NCBI GenBank assembly: GCA_000634115.1 | Contig: JFLJ01000113.1 | Location: 62,001 to 126,000, forward strand | Source of the DNA: Prochlorococcus sp. scB241_528O2 | GTDB taxonomy: Bacteria; Cyanobacteriota; Cyanobacteriia; PCC-6307; Cyanobiaceae | Length of the DNA: 64,000 bases | Reading direction: 5' to 3' | Shown: positions 52,675 through 62,886 of the stretch, one piece after another | Layout of the letters: each line of letters opens with the position of its first letter | Numbering within the stretch: position 1 is the first letter of the stretch | Position numbers and translations under genes: made by a program | The notes under the pieces: model-generated | What the model saw: only the letters and a program-made list of their open reading frames with translations | Told to the model about the DNA's origin: nothing | The model's database searches: none

Positions 52675-53724
52675 ATGTCTTCTAATCTATCCAACGCTGA
52701 AATCCTTAATAGTTTGTTGGAGGGGTCAAACCTTGATGATTTCAATGCTAGATCATTAATGAAAAGATGGCTTAATGATGAAATATCTGATGTTCAAACA
52801 GGCGCTTTTTTGAGCGCTTTAAGAGCTAAAGGTTGTACAGGTGTTGAATTGTTTTCTATGGCTGAAGAACTCTTAAAAGTTTGTGAATTGCCAGTTGAAA
52901 GACCAAATTTGTATATGGTAGATACTTGTGGTACTGGAGGTGATGGTGCTAATACATTTAATATTTCTACTGCAGTAGCATTTGTTGCTGCATCTTGTGG
53001 TGTAAAAATTGCAAAACACGGCAATAAAAGTGCAAGTGGAAAAGTTGGATCTGCAGATGTTTTATTAAATCTTGGTTTGAATTTAAATTGTCCATTAGAA
53101 AAAGTAGTCTCTGCAGTAAATGAAATTGGAATAACTTTTTTGTTTGCACCTGTTTGGCATAAATCTTTAATAAAACTCGCACCTTTGAGAAAGGCTCTTG
53201 GTATAAGGACTGTATTTAATCAACTTGGACCATTGGTCAATCCTTTAAGACCTAATGCTCAAGTGTTAGGTGTAGCCTCTGAGGATCTTTTAAGTCCTAT
53301 GGGAAGTGCATTATTAAAAATGGGGATGAATAGAGCAATAGTGGTTCATGGATCTGGAGGTCTTGATGAAGCCTCACTTCAAGGTGACAATAAATTAGTA
53401 TTTGTTGATAAAGGTGAATTGCGATTTTCAAAAATAAATATTTCAGATTTTAATCTTGAAAATATTTCAAACGAAAAGATTGTAGTCTCTAAAAATGACT
53501 CTAACGAGGAAATATTAAAGTCTGTTTTAAATGGCTCAGCACAAAAATCCCATAAGTATGTTGTTGCTTTGAATACTGCACTAGTTCTTTGGGTAGCTGG
53601 AATTGAGGATGATTTACATGAAGGTTTTAATAAAGCTTTATTATCGATTAATCAAGGAAATCCTTGGAAAAACTTTTTACTTTTAAAAAATTATTTATCC
53701 GCAAATGAATTAGATATAAATTGA
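52675..53724 (+). CDS. trpD: anthranilate phosphoribosyltransferase
   Basis: This enzyme transfers phosphoribose to anthranilate in tryptophan synthesis. Motifs include [35 protein letters not shown] and [11 protein letters not shown]. The track start (TTG at 52654) adds MSHLNKI, while the ATG at 52675 ([10 protein letters not shown], 349 aa) is more likely. The stop overlaps the carA start by 1 nt (TGATG). Confidence 0.95.
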   Translation: MSSNLSNAEILNSLLEGSNLDDFNARSLMKRWLNDEISDVQTGAFLSALRAKGCTGVELFSMAEELLKVCELPVERPNLYMVDTCGTGGDGANTFNISTAVAFVAASCGVKIAKHGNKSASGKVGSADVLLNLGLNLNCPLEKVVSAVNEIGITFLFAPVWHKSLIKLAPLRKALGIRTVFNQLGPLVNPLRPNAQVLGVASEDLLSPMGSALLKMGMNRAIVVHGSGGLDEASLQGDNKLVFVDKGELRFSKINISDFNLENISNEKIVVSKNDSNEEILKSVLNGSAQKSHKYVVALNTALVLWVAGIEDDLHEGFNKALLSINQGNPWKNFLLLKNYLSANELDIN

Positions 53725-54863
53725 TGATTAATCAATATAAGAAAAATGCAAAATTGGTTTTAAGTAATGGAATTGTCTTCCCGGGTTTTTCTTTTGGAGC
53801 CTATGGTACCACTGTTGGTGAAATAGTATTTAATACAGGGATGACGGGATATCAAGAAGTTATTACTGATCCAAGTTATTATGGACAAATATTAACATTT
53901 ACTTATCCAGAGATTGGTAATACTGGTACTAATCTTGAAGATTCAGAATCTAGTATTAGTGTGAAAGGAATAATTGTCAGAAATTATTCATCAAATAATA
54001 GTAATTGGAGATCTTTAAATAATCTTAATAAATGGTTAGTTGAAAAAAATATAATAGGTCTATTTGGAATTGATACAAGGGCTCTTGTTAAGATATTAAG
54101 ATCTAATGGATCTATGAATGGTGTTATAACCTCTGAAGATATAACTGTAGAAAGCTGTTTAAAAATAATATACGAAGCTCCAAAAATGGAAGGATTAAAT
54201 TTATCAAAAGAAGTTACTACAAAGCAAAGATATTTATGGAAAAATCCTTCAAAAACAGATTTTGACGTTAGAAAGAGATATTCTGAAAATTCTAAAAAAT
54301 TAAAAATAGCAGCAATTGATTTTGGAATAAAAAAATCAATTTTAAATAGACTTGTCTCCCATGGTTGTGAAATTTTAATTTTACCTTCCCGATCTACTTT
54401 AAAAGATGTTCTATCTATTAATCCTGATGGGATTTTCTTCTCAAATGGTCCAGGTGATCCTTCCTCTGTTAGTGAAGGTATAGACTTAGCAAAAGCACTC
54501 ATTGAACTTGGTGAAATTCCTATGTTTGGAATTTGCCTTGGCCATCAAATATTTGGATTAGCCTTAGGAGGTTCAACATATAAACTTCCTTTTGGACATC
54601 GTGGTCTTAATCATCCTTGTGGAAAAAATAATCAAATTGAGATAACTAGTCAGAACCATGGTTTTGCTATTGACCCTAATTCTCTCCCAAAGGACATAGT
54701 TAAAATAACTCACTACAACCTTAACGACAATACTGTTGCAGGTTTAGAAGTTAAAAATAAGCCTATATTTAGTGTTCAATATCATCCAGAAGCAGGACCT
54801 GGTCCACATGATTCAGATTATTTATTTAAAAAATTTGTTTCTCTAATGTTAGAAAGATGTTGA
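53724..54863 (+). CDS. carA: carbamoyl-phosphate synthase small subunit
   Basis: This subunit hydrolyses glutamine to feed carbamoyl-phosphate synthesis for arginine and pyrimidines. The catalytic Cys is in MFGICLGHQIFGLALGG and the His-Glu pair in SVQYHPEAGPGPHD. The N-terminal domain shows FNTGMTGYQEVITDPSYYGQ. ATG at 53724 (379 aa) overlaps the trpD stop by 1 nt, so the track's upstream TTG is not needed. carB is not in the window. Confidence 0.96.
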   Translation: MINQYKKNAKLVLSNGIVFPGFSFGAYGTTVGEIVFNTGMTGYQEVITDPSYYGQILTFTYPEIGNTGTNLEDSESSISVKGIIVRNYSSNNSNWRSLNNLNKWLVEKNIIGLFGIDTRALVKILRSNGSMNGVITSEDITVESCLKIIYEAPKMEGLNLSKEVTTKQRYLWKNPSKTDFDVRKRYSENSKKLKIAAIDFGIKKSILNRLVSHGCEILILPSRSTLKDVLSINPDGIFFSNGPGDPSSVSEGIDLAKALIELGEIPMFGICLGHQIFGLALGGSTYKLPFGHRGLNHPCGKNNQIEITSQNHGFAIDPNSLPKDIVKITHYNLNDNTVAGLEVKNKPIFSVQYHPEAGPGPHDSDYLFKKFVSLMLERC

Positions 54864-54927
54864 CATATTGTTTTCTTTTGATTTGATAATTACATTTGAT
54901 ACATTAATTTTTTGGAGGAATTAAATC

Positions 54928-55290
54928 ATAGAAGATTTCCAGAAGTTAACGGTTTCTTTAAGGGGAAACATTGATGTAAGAACAAATATTATTGTTTTTA
55001 CTTTTAAGGGCCAACTTGATGCCTTCTCAGAAAAACAATTTAAGAATTTCGTTATTAATAATTTTAAAAATGATCATCCATTCGTTATTGATCTTACAAA
55101 AATTGATTTTCTAGATTCTTCTGGTCTTGGTGCTCTTGTTCAGACAGCAAAAGAATGTAAAAAGTTAAAGTTAGGTTTCTCCGTTGTTGGTAATTCAAGA
55201 GTTGCTCAAACAATAAAACTTGTGCGTTTGGGTGATTTTCTTAACTTAAAATCTACTCTTGAAGATGCATTAACTTTTTTACAAAATTGA
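54928..55290 (+). CDS. STAS-domain anti-sigma-factor antagonist with non-AUG (ATA) start
   Basis: This open frame of 120 codons is missing from the ORF track because it has no ATG, GTG or TTG start. A GGAGG at 54914-54918 precedes it, and the frame is closed upstream by TAA two codons before ATA-GAA-GAT. The translation shows a complete STAS domain including FTFKGQLDAFSEKQFKNF and IDLTKIDFLDSSGLGALVQT, with the phosphorylatable Ser of DSSGLG. The start is either ATA, or ATC one codon earlier. The TGA overlaps the TTG of mrnC. Confidence 0.75.
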   Translation: MEDFQKLTVSLRGNIDVRTNIIVFTFKGQLDAFSEKQFKNFVINNFKNDHPFVIDLTKIDFLDSSGLGALVQTAKECKKLKLGFSVVGNSRVAQTIKLVRLGDFLNLKSTLEDALTFLQN

Positions 55291-55691
55291 ATTATTGGAT
55301 TCAAAACTTGGTTCCTTATGGATCTCCTGAAGAAATAGGTGTTATTCAACTTGCTTGGCTTGGTGATTCTGTATGGGAACTTCATCAAAGACTAAGATAT
55401 GTTCATTATCCTCTGAAATCAAAAGAACTCCATTTATCTGTAGTTAATGAAGTAAAAGCAAAATCTCAGTCAAAATCATTAAGTCAAATTGAACATTTAT
55501 TATGTTCCAATGAAATCGATTTAATTAGACGTGCTAGGAATAAGACTAAGAGATACCCCAAATCTTCAGACCCTACAATATACTCAAGAGCTACTGGTTT
55601 TGAAACCTTGATCGGTTGGCTTTTTCTAAAAGACCCAAAAAGATTATCAACAATTTTTGAATATCTTGAAATTAAATCTGATCATCTATGA
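55287..55691 (+). CDS. mrnC: Mini-ribonuclease 3
   Basis: This 134-aa protein is an RNase III catalytic domain without an RNA-binding domain. QLAWLGDSVWELHQRLRYV carries the acidic catalytic helix, and YSRATGFETLIGWLFL holds the second catalytic part. In bacteria Mini-III trims 23S rRNA precursor ends. The start is TTG at 55287, overlapping the STAS stop by 4 nt. It ends with a 4-nt overlap onto rlmB, a 23S rRNA methyltransferase, so the pair fits rRNA maturation. Confidence 0.88.
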   Translation: MNYWIQNLVPYGSPEEIGVIQLAWLGDSVWELHQRLRYVHYPLKSKELHLSVVNEVKAKSQSKSLSQIEHLLCSNEIDLIRRARNKTKRYPKSSDPTIYSRATGFETLIGWLFLKDPKRLSTIFEYLEIKSDHL

Positions 55692-56698
55692 AAAACTCAT
55701 CAAAAATTAATCATTCTCGCAAAAATAGTAATCAATACAGAAAAGACTCTAATTCTAATGTTTATTCTAAAAATACAAAATCTTCAAAAAAAAATAATAG
55801 ATTTTTGATCAATTCTGATAAAAATAAGAGTTCTAAAGATTTATTTGAAAAAGATAATAATAAAAATAACTTTTCATCTTTAAAACGAAGAAAGCCAGGA
55901 ACTAAACCAAATATAAATGTTTCTAGTAATATTCATAACATTAATCAAGAGTATGCAAATAAAAGAAATTTTGATGATTGGATATGGGGAAAACATTCTG
56001 TATTTGAGGCCCTTATTAGTGAAAGAGCTATTAATAGGATTTGGTGTACATCAGAAATTTTTTCTTCAGAGAAATTCTATATTTTACTAAAGGACCTTAA
56101 ATCAAAAGGAATCCTTATTGAAGAAGTTTCTTGGAACAGACTTTCACAATTGACTTGTGGAGCATCACATCAAGGTGTCGCGTTACAGTTGGCATGTGCT
56201 AAAACAATATCGCTAGACAAATTAATCAATTTTTCTAAAAAGAACTCTACAAATCCAATTATTTTGGCCCTAGACGGAATTACCGATCCACATAATATTG
56301 GTGCGATAATAAGATCAGCAGAAGCATTTGATTGCAAAGGTATTATTATTCCTCAAAGAAGATCTGCTGGCTTAACTGGAACAGTTGCCAAGGTAGCAGC
56401 AGGGGCTTTGGAACACTTGCCAGTCAGTAGAGTTGTTAATTTAAATAGGTCACTAGAGGAGTTAAAGAAAAATGGTTTTTTTATTATTGGATTATCTGCA
56501 GATGCTCAATCATCGATATCAAAGTTTAAAAAAAATACTCCCTTGGTATTAATAGTTGGAGCAGAGGATAAAGGCATTTCTTTGCTTACTCAAAAAAAAT
56601 GCGATTTTCTATTAAGCATTCCTCTCAAAGGCAAAACATCAAGTTTAAATGCTTCTGTAGCAGCTGCAATATCACTATTTCACTTGACAAGTAAATGA
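55688..56698 (+). CDS. rlmB: SpoU-type 23S rRNA (guanosine-2'-O-)methyltransferase
   Basis: This 336-aa SPOUT methyltransferase has motif 1 LDGITDPHNIGAIIRSAEAF, motif 2 LIVGAEDKGIS and motif 3 IPLKGKTSSLNASVAAAISL. An N-terminal Ser/Asn/Lys-rich extension of about 95 residues precedes the RlmB substrate-binding domain. The start overlaps mrnC by 4 nt (ATGA). Confidence 0.93.
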   Translation: MKNSSKINHSRKNSNQYRKDSNSNVYSKNTKSSKKNNRFLINSDKNKSSKDLFEKDNNKNNFSSLKRRKPGTKPNINVSSNIHNINQEYANKRNFDDWIWGKHSVFEALISERAINRIWCTSEIFSSEKFYILLKDLKSKGILIEEVSWNRLSQLTCGASHQGVALQLACAKTISLDKLINFSKKNSTNPIILALDGITDPHNIGAIIRSAEAFDCKGIIIPQRRSAGLTGTVAKVAAGALEHLPVSRVVNLNRSLEELKKNGFFIIGLSADAQSSISKFKKNTPLVLIVGAEDKGISLLTQKKCDFLLSIPLKGKTSSLNASVAAAISLFHLTSK

Positions 56699-56845
56699 GT
56701 TTTTTTTAATAGTGAAACCTTAATAAGGGTATTTTAAATATTGTTGTTTCAATACATTTATATAATTAATGATAATATATTGAATTTTTACTACAAAATT
56801 GTATAGAATTTAACAAGAATTTAAGATCTTTTAAGATCAATAAAA

Positions 56846-57061
56846 TTGATTAGAAATTTTGGAAACAAACTCGGATTAGCTTGGTGGGCTAAGATTGAGA
56901 CAGAACAACCTAACGCTACCTACTGGTATGGGCCATTTATTACTAAACGTAGTCTAAAAGAAAATATCCCTTCTTTTATTAAAGATCTTTCTGATGAAGG
57001 CGCCACTAAAATCAAACATAGTTTAGTACGTTGCAAAAAAGAAGAACCTCTAACTGTTTAA
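56846..57061 (+). CDS. DUF1816-family protein
   Basis: This 71-aa protein starts with TTG. LGLAWWAKIETEQPNATYWY followed by GPFITKRSLKENIPSFIKDL matches the DUF1816 pattern, a fold like the small phycobilisome linker CpcD. Prochlorococcus lacks phycobilisomes, so another role is likely. It lies 30 nt upstream of gatA. Confidence 0.8.
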   Translation: MIRNFGNKLGLAWWAKIETEQPNATYWYGPFITKRSLKENIPSFIKDLSDEGATKIKHSLVRCKKEEPLTV

Positions 57062-57091
57062 TAACTTTTAATTTAAAAAATAAGTTTAAAA

Positions 57092-58540
57092 ATGGATTTT
57101 AATTCTTTAAGAAAGGAAATTAATAAAAAAAATATTTCTGTTAAGGAATTAATTAATGAAATTTATTTAAAAATCGAGTCAAAAGATGCTGTTATAAATT
57201 CATATATTTCTAATACTAAAGAAACTGCAATCATACAAGCTGATAATATTGATAAATTAATACAAAATGAAGAAATACTTCCTCCTCTTGCAGGAATTCC
57301 AATAGCCATTAAAGATAATATTTGTACAAAAGGAGTTTTAACTACTTGTGCAAGTAAAATGCTCAAAAGCTTTGTTGCACCTTATGAATCTACAGCTTCA
57401 AGAAAATTATGGTCTTCAGGCGCTATTTGTTTAGGTAAAACTAATCTGGATGAATTTGCAATGGGCAGTTCCACAGAAACTTCATTTTTTGGTGTTACTT
57501 CAAATCCTTGGGATATTAATAGAGTTCCAGGAGGTAGTTCAGGAGGTAGTGCTGCATCAGTTGCTGCTGGACTATCTATTGCTGCTATAGGTTCTGATAC
57601 TGGGGGATCAATAAGACAACCAGCTTCTTTTTGTGGTGTCGTAGGACTTAAGCCTACCTATGGAAGAGTAAGCAGATGGGGATTGGTTGCATTCGCTAGT
57701 TCTCTTGATCAAATTGGTCCAATTACAAATACCGTGTCAGATGCCGCTGAAATTCTTTATTCAATATCTGGTAAAGACCCCTTAGATTCAACATGTCTTG
57801 ATAAACCAGTTCCTAACTATTTGATTGATTTAAATAAATCTATTAAAGATTTAAAAATTGGAATCATTAAAGAATGTTTTGAGCATCAAGGCCTTAATCC
57901 TGAAGTTAAAGAATCTGTTCTTTCTGGAGTTGAGAGATTTAGAAATTTAGGAGCTGAAATCATTGATGTTGAATGTCCTAGGTTTAATGACGGAATTGCT
58001 ACATATTATGTAATTGCACCATCTGAAGCATCTGCAAATTTGGCCAGATACGATGGAGTTAAATATGGTTATAGAACTAATGAAGCTTCTAATCTGTTAG
58101 ATATGACCTCAAAAAGCAGAGCTGAAGGATTTGGAGATGAAGTTCAAAGAAGAATTTTGATAGGAACTTATGCTTTATCTGCTGGATATACTGACGCATA
58201 TTACAAGAAAGCACAAAAAGTTAGAACACTTATAAGAAGAGATTTTGATAATGCTTTTAAGAAAGTTGATATTTTATTAACTCCAACTTGTCCTACTACC
58301 GCTTTTTTGAAAGGTGATTTTGTTAATGATCCCCTTTCTATGTATTTATCTGATTTATTGACTGTTCCGGCGAATTTGGCCGGACTACCAGCCATCAGCA
58401 TTCCTTGTGGTTTTGATAGTAAAGGATTACCTATAGGACTTCAACTAATAGGCAATGTTCTGGAAGAGAATAAAATATTGAATGCTGCAAATATTTTTGA
58501 AAATGATGCCCAGATCATTAAGAATAGACCGTCATTCTAA
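57092..58540 (+). CDS. gatA: Asp-tRNA(Asn)/Glu-tRNA(Gln) amidotransferase subunit A
   Basis: GatA releases ammonia from glutamine for GatB to make Gln-tRNA. This 482-aa amidase shows the Lys-Ser-Ser triad in [11 protein letters not shown] and [15 protein letters not shown], with [16 protein letters not shown]. The length is normal. gatB and gatC are not in the window. Confidence 0.96.
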   Translation: MDFNSLRKEINKKNISVKELINEIYLKIESKDAVINSYISNTKETAIIQADNIDKLIQNEEILPPLAGIPIAIKDNICTKGVLTTCASKMLKSFVAPYESTASRKLWSSGAICLGKTNLDEFAMGSSTETSFFGVTSNPWDINRVPGGSSGGSAASVAAGLSIAAIGSDTGGSIRQPASFCGVVGLKPTYGRVSRWGLVAFASSLDQIGPITNTVSDAAEILYSISGKDPLDSTCLDKPVPNYLIDLNKSIKDLKIGIIKECFEHQGLNPEVKESVLSGVERFRNLGAEIIDVECPRFNDGIATYYVIAPSEASANLARYDGVKYGYRTNEASNLLDMTSKSRAEGFGDEVQRRILIGTYALSAGYTDAYYKKAQKVRTLIRRDFDNAFKKVDILLTPTCPTTAFLKGDFVNDPLSMYLSDLLTVPANLAGLPAISIPCGFDSKGLPIGLQLIGNVLEENKILNAANIFENDAQIIKNRPSF

Positions 58541-58625
58541 AAATTGTATTAATAATTAATTTGTAATCACAAACTATAGATTTTTTAAAAATCTTCTCTA
58601 TTTTATATATATAAATTAATTGAGT

Positions 58626-61600
58626 ATGGGTTTCGTTCCGCTTCATAATCATAGTGACTACAGTCTGCTTGATGGAGCAAGTCAAATTTCAAAAATAGTA
58701 GATAGGGCCTATGATCTTGGGATGGATTCTATTGCACTGACCGATCATGGAGTTATGTATGGTGTTCTAGATTTAGTCAAGAAGTGCAAAGAAAAAGGTA
58801 TAAAACCAATTATTGGTAATGAAATGTATGTGATTAATGGTTCTATTGATGATCCTCAACCTAAAAAAGAAAAAAGATATCATTTGGTTGTTTTAGCAAA
58901 AAATCATACTGGTTATAAGAATCTCGTAAAGTTAACAACAATTAGTCACTTAAATGGGATGAGAGGTAGAGGTATTTTTTCTAGACCTTGTATTGATAAA
59001 TTCCTTTTAAATAAATATAAGGAAGGTCTTATCGTTTCTACGGCTTGTCTTGGAGGAGAGATTCCTCAGGCTATCTTGAAAGGAAGATTAGATATAGCAG
59101 AGGATATAGCTCTTTGGTATAAAAAATTGTTTTCAGACGATTTTTATCTAGAAATACAAGATCACGGATCTGTTGAGGATAGAATCGTTAATGTTGAATT
59201 ATTAAAAATTGGTAAGAAGCATCAAATAAAAGTCATCGCGACGAATGATGCTCATTACATATCAAATATGGATGTTGAATCACATGATGCTTTGCTTTGT
59301 GTATTAACGGGAAAATTAATAAGCGATGAAAAACGACTGAGATATACCGGTACTGAATATATTAAAAGTGAAAATGAAATGCTTGAACTTTTTAAAGATC
59401 ATATTGATGATGAATTAATTAAAGAGGCAGTGAACAATACAGTAGAGATTTCTCAAAAAATTGAAGTATTTGATCTGTTTGGCAAATATAGAATGCCAAA
59501 ATTCCCTCTTATTAAAGATAAAGATTCATTTTCCCTACTAACACAATTATCCAATGAAGGTCTTTTAAAAAGACTTAAAAAAAACGATCTTACTGAAGTT
59601 GATGAGATTTACAAAGAAAGACTTTCTTCGGAATTAAAAATTATAAAAAATATGGGTTTCCCAGATTATTTTTTGGTTGTTTGGGACTATATCAAATTTG
59701 CTAGAGATAACTCTATCCCAGTAGGTCCAGGAAGGGGTTCTGCAGCAGGATCACTAGTAGCCTATGCTCTTCAAATTACAAATATAGATCCTGTTGAGCA
59801 TGGATTATTGTTTGAGAGATTTTTAAATCCTGCAAGAAAATCTATGCCAGATATTGATACCGACTTTTGTATCGATAGGAGAAATGAAGTGATTGATTAT
59901 GTTACTAATCGCTATGGAGAGGATAAAGTTGCTCAAATTATTACTTTTAATAAAATGACTTCTAAGGCTGTTTTAAAAGATGTTGCAAGGGTTCTAGATA
60001 TTCCTTATGGAGAGGCGGATAAATTAGCTAAGTTAATTCCAGTCGTAAGAGGGAAACCTTATAAACTTAAAGAGATGATTGATAAGAACACCCCTAGCCC
60101 AGAGTTTAGAGATAAATATATTAATGACAACAGGGTGAAAAGATGGATCGATTTGGCTTTAAGAATCGAAGGAACTAATAAGACATATGGAGTTCATGCA
60201 GCAGGAGTTGTTATTGCTTCAGATCCTCTTGATGAACTTGTACCTCTTCAAAGGAATAATGAAGGACAAATAATAACCCAATATTCTATGGATGATATTG
60301 AATCACTTGGATTATTGAAAATGGATTTCTTGGGTCTCAAGAATCTAACTATGATTGAAAAGACAGTTTCCCTAATTAATCAATCCACTGGTAAGACAAT
60401 AAATATTGATGAGTTACCACAAAATGATTGTAAAACTTTTGAACTTATCGGTAGAGGAGATCTTGAAGGTATATTTCAACTTGAATCTTCTGGTATGAAA
60501 CAGGTTGTAAAGGACTTTAAACCTAACTCTCTTGAGGATATTTCATCTATTCTGGCTCTTTATAGACCTGGTCCTCTTGATGCTGGGCTTATACCTAAAT
60601 TCATAAATCGAAAAAATGGGAATGAAAAGATTGATTTCCCTCATCCTTTTATTAAGTCAATTCTTACCGAAACCTATGGAATTATGGTTTATCAAGAACA
60701 AATTATGAAAATTGCTCAAGACTTAGCCGGTTATTCCCTTGGTGATGCAGATTTACTTCGAAGAGCAATGGGTAAAAAGAAAGTATCAGAGATGGTAAAA
60801 CATAGGAATATTTTTGTAGGCGGATCTATGAAGAAGGGTGTTAATGAGAAATTGGCAAATGATCTTTTTGATCAAATGGTTTTGTTCGCAGAATATTGTT
60901 TTAACAAGAGCCACTCAACGGCTTATGGAGCTGTAACTTATCAAACTGCATTTTTAAAAGCACATTTTCCAGTCGCATATATGGCAGCACTTTTAAGTGT
61001 AAATTCTGGCTCCAGCGACAAAATGCAAAGATATATTTCTAATTGTTATTCTATGGGAATAGAAGTTATATCACCAAGCATTAATTTCTCTGGAATTGAT
61101 TTTACTATTAAAAATAATCAGATTTTATTCGGTCTTTCTGCAATAAAAAATTTAGGAGATTCTGCCATAAGAAATATAATTGAAAATCGAAATAAGTTTG
61201 GTTGTTTTATTTCCTTATCTGATTTATGTGATCGTTTACCTTCTAATATTCTTAACAAAAGAAACCTTGAATCTCTAATTCATTGTGGAGCACTAGATGA
61301 ATTTTCAAATAATAATAATAGAGCTCAATTATTGTCAGATTTAGAACATGTTATTGAATGGGCCTCTTCACGAAATCGTGATAGATTGTCTGGGCAAGGT
61401 AATCTATTTGATTCTAAAGAAGAATTTTCAAAAGTAGCTTTTTCAGATTCACAATTAGCTAAAGTTGACGATTATTCACTTATTGAGAAGTTAAAGTTAG
61501 AAAAGCAGCTTTTGGGCTTTTACTTATCTGATCACCCTCTAAAACATTTAACTAAGCCAGCCAAACTTGTATCTCCAATTAGTATTTCCCAGTTAGAAGA

Positions 61601-62123
61601 AACAAAAGATAGAACAAAAGTCTCTTTAGTGGCGATGATCCCTGAGTTGAAGCAAATCACTACTAGAAAAGGAGATAGGATGGCTATAGTTCAACTTGAA
61701 GATCTTTCAGGAAGTTGCGAAGCTATAGTATTTCCGAAAACCTATCTCAGATTATCAGAATTTCTTTTGACAGATACAAGATTATTGGTGTGGGGCACGA
61801 TAGATAAAAAAAGTGATAAAACACAATTAATAATAGATGATTGTAGAGAAATAGATAACCTCAAATTGCTTATTATTAATCTTGAAAGTTCTCAAGCTTC
61901 AGATGTAAGAGTACAAAATACTTTAAGAGACTGTTTAATTAAATTTAAGCCAGATAAAGGAAAATGCGGAATAAAAATACCAGTTTTAGCCGCAGTAAGA
62001 AATAAAAATAATGTTACATACGTTAAATTTGGTGAACAATTCTGTATAGGAGATATCCAAGGTGCATGCAAATTACTAGAAGATAAATCATTCCAAATTA
62101 ATTTGAAATCATTAGTCTCCTAG
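58626..62123 (+). CDS. dnaE: DNA polymerase III alpha subunit, unsplit
   Basis: This is the replicative polymerase. The N-terminal PHP domain (PLHNHSDYSLLDGASQ) is followed by the palm (GPGRGSAAGSLVAYAL; catalytic PDIDTDFCIDRR), the DGVHAAGV-like HAAGVVIA segment and fingers, and a C-terminal OB fold (LVAMIPELKQITTRKGDRMA). ATG at 58626 gives 1165 aa, while the track uses TTG at 58620. The sequence is continuous, with no intein or split point, unlike many cyanobacterial DnaE genes. Confidence 0.97.
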   Translation: MGFVPLHNHSDYSLLDGASQISKIVDRAYDLGMDSIALTDHGVMYGVLDLVKKCKEKGIKPIIGNEMYVINGSIDDPQPKKEKRYHLVVLAKNHTGYKNLVKLTTISHLNGMRGRGIFSRPCIDKFLLNKYKEGLIVSTACLGGEIPQAILKGRLDIAEDIALWYKKLFSDDFYLEIQDHGSVEDRIVNVELLKIGKKHQIKVIATNDAHYISNMDVESHDALLCVLTGKLISDEKRLRYTGTEYIKSENEMLELFKDHIDDELIKEAVNNTVEISQKIEVFDLFGKYRMPKFPLIKDKDSFSLLTQLSNEGLLKRLKKNDLTEVDEIYKERLSSELKIIKNMGFPDYFLVVWDYIKFARDNSIPVGPGRGSAAGSLVAYALQITNIDPVEHGLLFERFLNPARKSMPDIDTDFCIDRRNEVIDYVTNRYGEDKVAQIITFNKMTSKAVLKDVARVLDIPYGEADKLAKLIPVVRGKPYKLKEMIDKNTPSPEFRDKYINDNRVKRWIDLALRIEGTNKTYGVHAAGVVIASDPLDELVPLQRNNEGQIITQYSMDDIESLGLLKMDFLGLKNLTMIEKTVSLINQSTGKTINIDELPQNDCKTFELIGRGDLEGIFQLESSGMKQVVKDFKPNSLEDISSILALYRPGPLDAGLIPKFINRKNGNEKIDFPHPFIKSILTETYGIMVYQEQIMKIAQDLAGYSLGDADLLRRAMGKKKVSEMVKHRNIFVGGSMKKGVNEKLANDLFDQMVLFAEYCFNKSHSTAYGAVTYQTAFLKAHFPVAYMAALLSVNSGSSDKMQRYISNCYSMGIEVISPSINFSGIDFTIKNNQILFGLSAIKNLGDSAIRNIIENRNKFGCFISLSDLCDRLPSNILNKRNLESLIHCGALDEFSNNNNRAQLLSDLEHVIEWASSRNRDRLSGQGNLFDSKEEFSKVAFSDSQLAKVDDYSLIEKLKLEKQLLGFYLSDHPLKHLTKPAKLVSPISISQLEETKDRTKVSLVAMIPELKQITTRKGDRMAIVQLEDLSGSCEAIVFPKTYLRLSEFLLTDTRLLVWGTIDKKSDKTQLIIDDCREIDNLKLLIINLESSQASDVRVQNTLRDCLIKFKPDKGKCGIKIPVLAAVRNKNNVTYVKFGEQFCIGDIQGACKLLEDKSFQINLKSLVS

Positions 62124-62124
62124 A

Positions 62125-62574
62125 TTAACTTTTCTCTTCAAAATTTTGAGTTGCAGGTTTGAAGGCGTCTTTTGCTCGTTTTATGTTCATTGGAATATTC
62201 TCAATACCAAAAAAAGATCCAGGCTCCTTATCCCAACTAGCTGATAATATTCCAAAACTCAATCCTGCAATACCTAATAAGAAAAACAATGCTGAGATTG
62301 CAATTGTTGAAGAAGGAGGTATTTCAGCAATATTTCTTGTAACGATAATATAGCTAACGACAAAAACCGACATTCCTAATATCGTCGGTATTCCTGCTGC
62401 AAAAAAAATTCTTTTTGCCATTCTATCAGCTACATATTTAGGTATCCCACTTGTAGAAGACTTTGCTATATTAACTTTTTCTGATTTTTTTTCTAGATTT
62501 GCGAAAGCTGTTTTTTCTGATATATCTTTTTTCTTTTTATTAAGTATCTTTTTTTTTGATTGTTTGTTTTTCAT
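62125..62574 (-). CDS. PAM68-like photosystem II assembly protein
   Basis: The 149-aa protein has a Lys-rich N-terminus (residues 1-45) and then IPKYVADRMAKRIFFAAGIP. Two membrane helices (TILGMSVFVVSYIIV and IAISALFFLLGIAGLSFGIL) are followed by a short tail with SASWDKEPGSFFGIENI. This matches the PAM68/DUF3464 family, needed for PSII reaction-centre assembly in plants and cyanobacteria. It is convergent with dnaE with a 1-nt gap. Confidence 0.88.
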   Translation of the reverse strand: MKNKQSKKKILNKKKKDISEKTAFANLEKKSEKVNIAKSSTSGIPKYVADRMAKRIFFAAGIPTILGMSVFVVSYIIVTRNIAEIPPSSTIAISALFFLLGIAGLSFGILSASWDKEPGSFFGIENIPMNIKRAKDAFKPATQNFEEKS

Positions 62575-62583
62575 AGATTGAAA

Positions 62584-62853
62584 TCATCCTCTGATTCCAA
62601 TTTTCTTTACTAAATCATGATATTTTTGGATGTTTTTGTCTTTTATGTAAGATAGTAATCTTTTCCTTTTTCCAATCATTTTTAATAATCCTTGCCTTGA
62701 GGCAAAATCATGGATATTTCCTTGTAGATGGTCACTTAATTTTGAAATTCTTTTAGAAAGCATTGCAATTTGTACTTCCGCAGATCCAGTATCAGTTGCA
62801 TGAACTTGATGGGATTTAATAAGTTCCTGTTTTTCAGCAGTATCTAATGACAT
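62584..62853 (-). CDS. rpsO: 30S ribosomal protein S15
   Basis: The 89-aa S15 binds 16S rRNA centrally. The hallmark segments [20 protein letters not shown] and [17 protein letters not shown] are complete and of normal length. It is followed by the PAM68-like gene (9 nt) on the same strand. Confidence 0.98.
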   Translation of the reverse strand: MSLDTAEKQELIKSHQVHATDTGSAEVQIAMLSKRISKLSDHLQGNIHDFASRQGLLKMIGKRKRLLSYIKDKNIQKYHDLVKKIGIRG

Positions 62854-62886
62854 AAATTTTATTATCCTTGAATCTATTCTACTATG

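Noticed and set aside
53984-54502. 172-aa minus-strand ORF inside carA
   Set aside because: It is fully antisense to carA, whose catalytic motifs are intact. It has no independent family match.
56699-56740. CCTTAATAAGG hairpin after rlmB as a terminator
   Set aside because: The stem is only 4 bp, and the T-rich stretch precedes rather than follows it, so it is not a convincing terminator.
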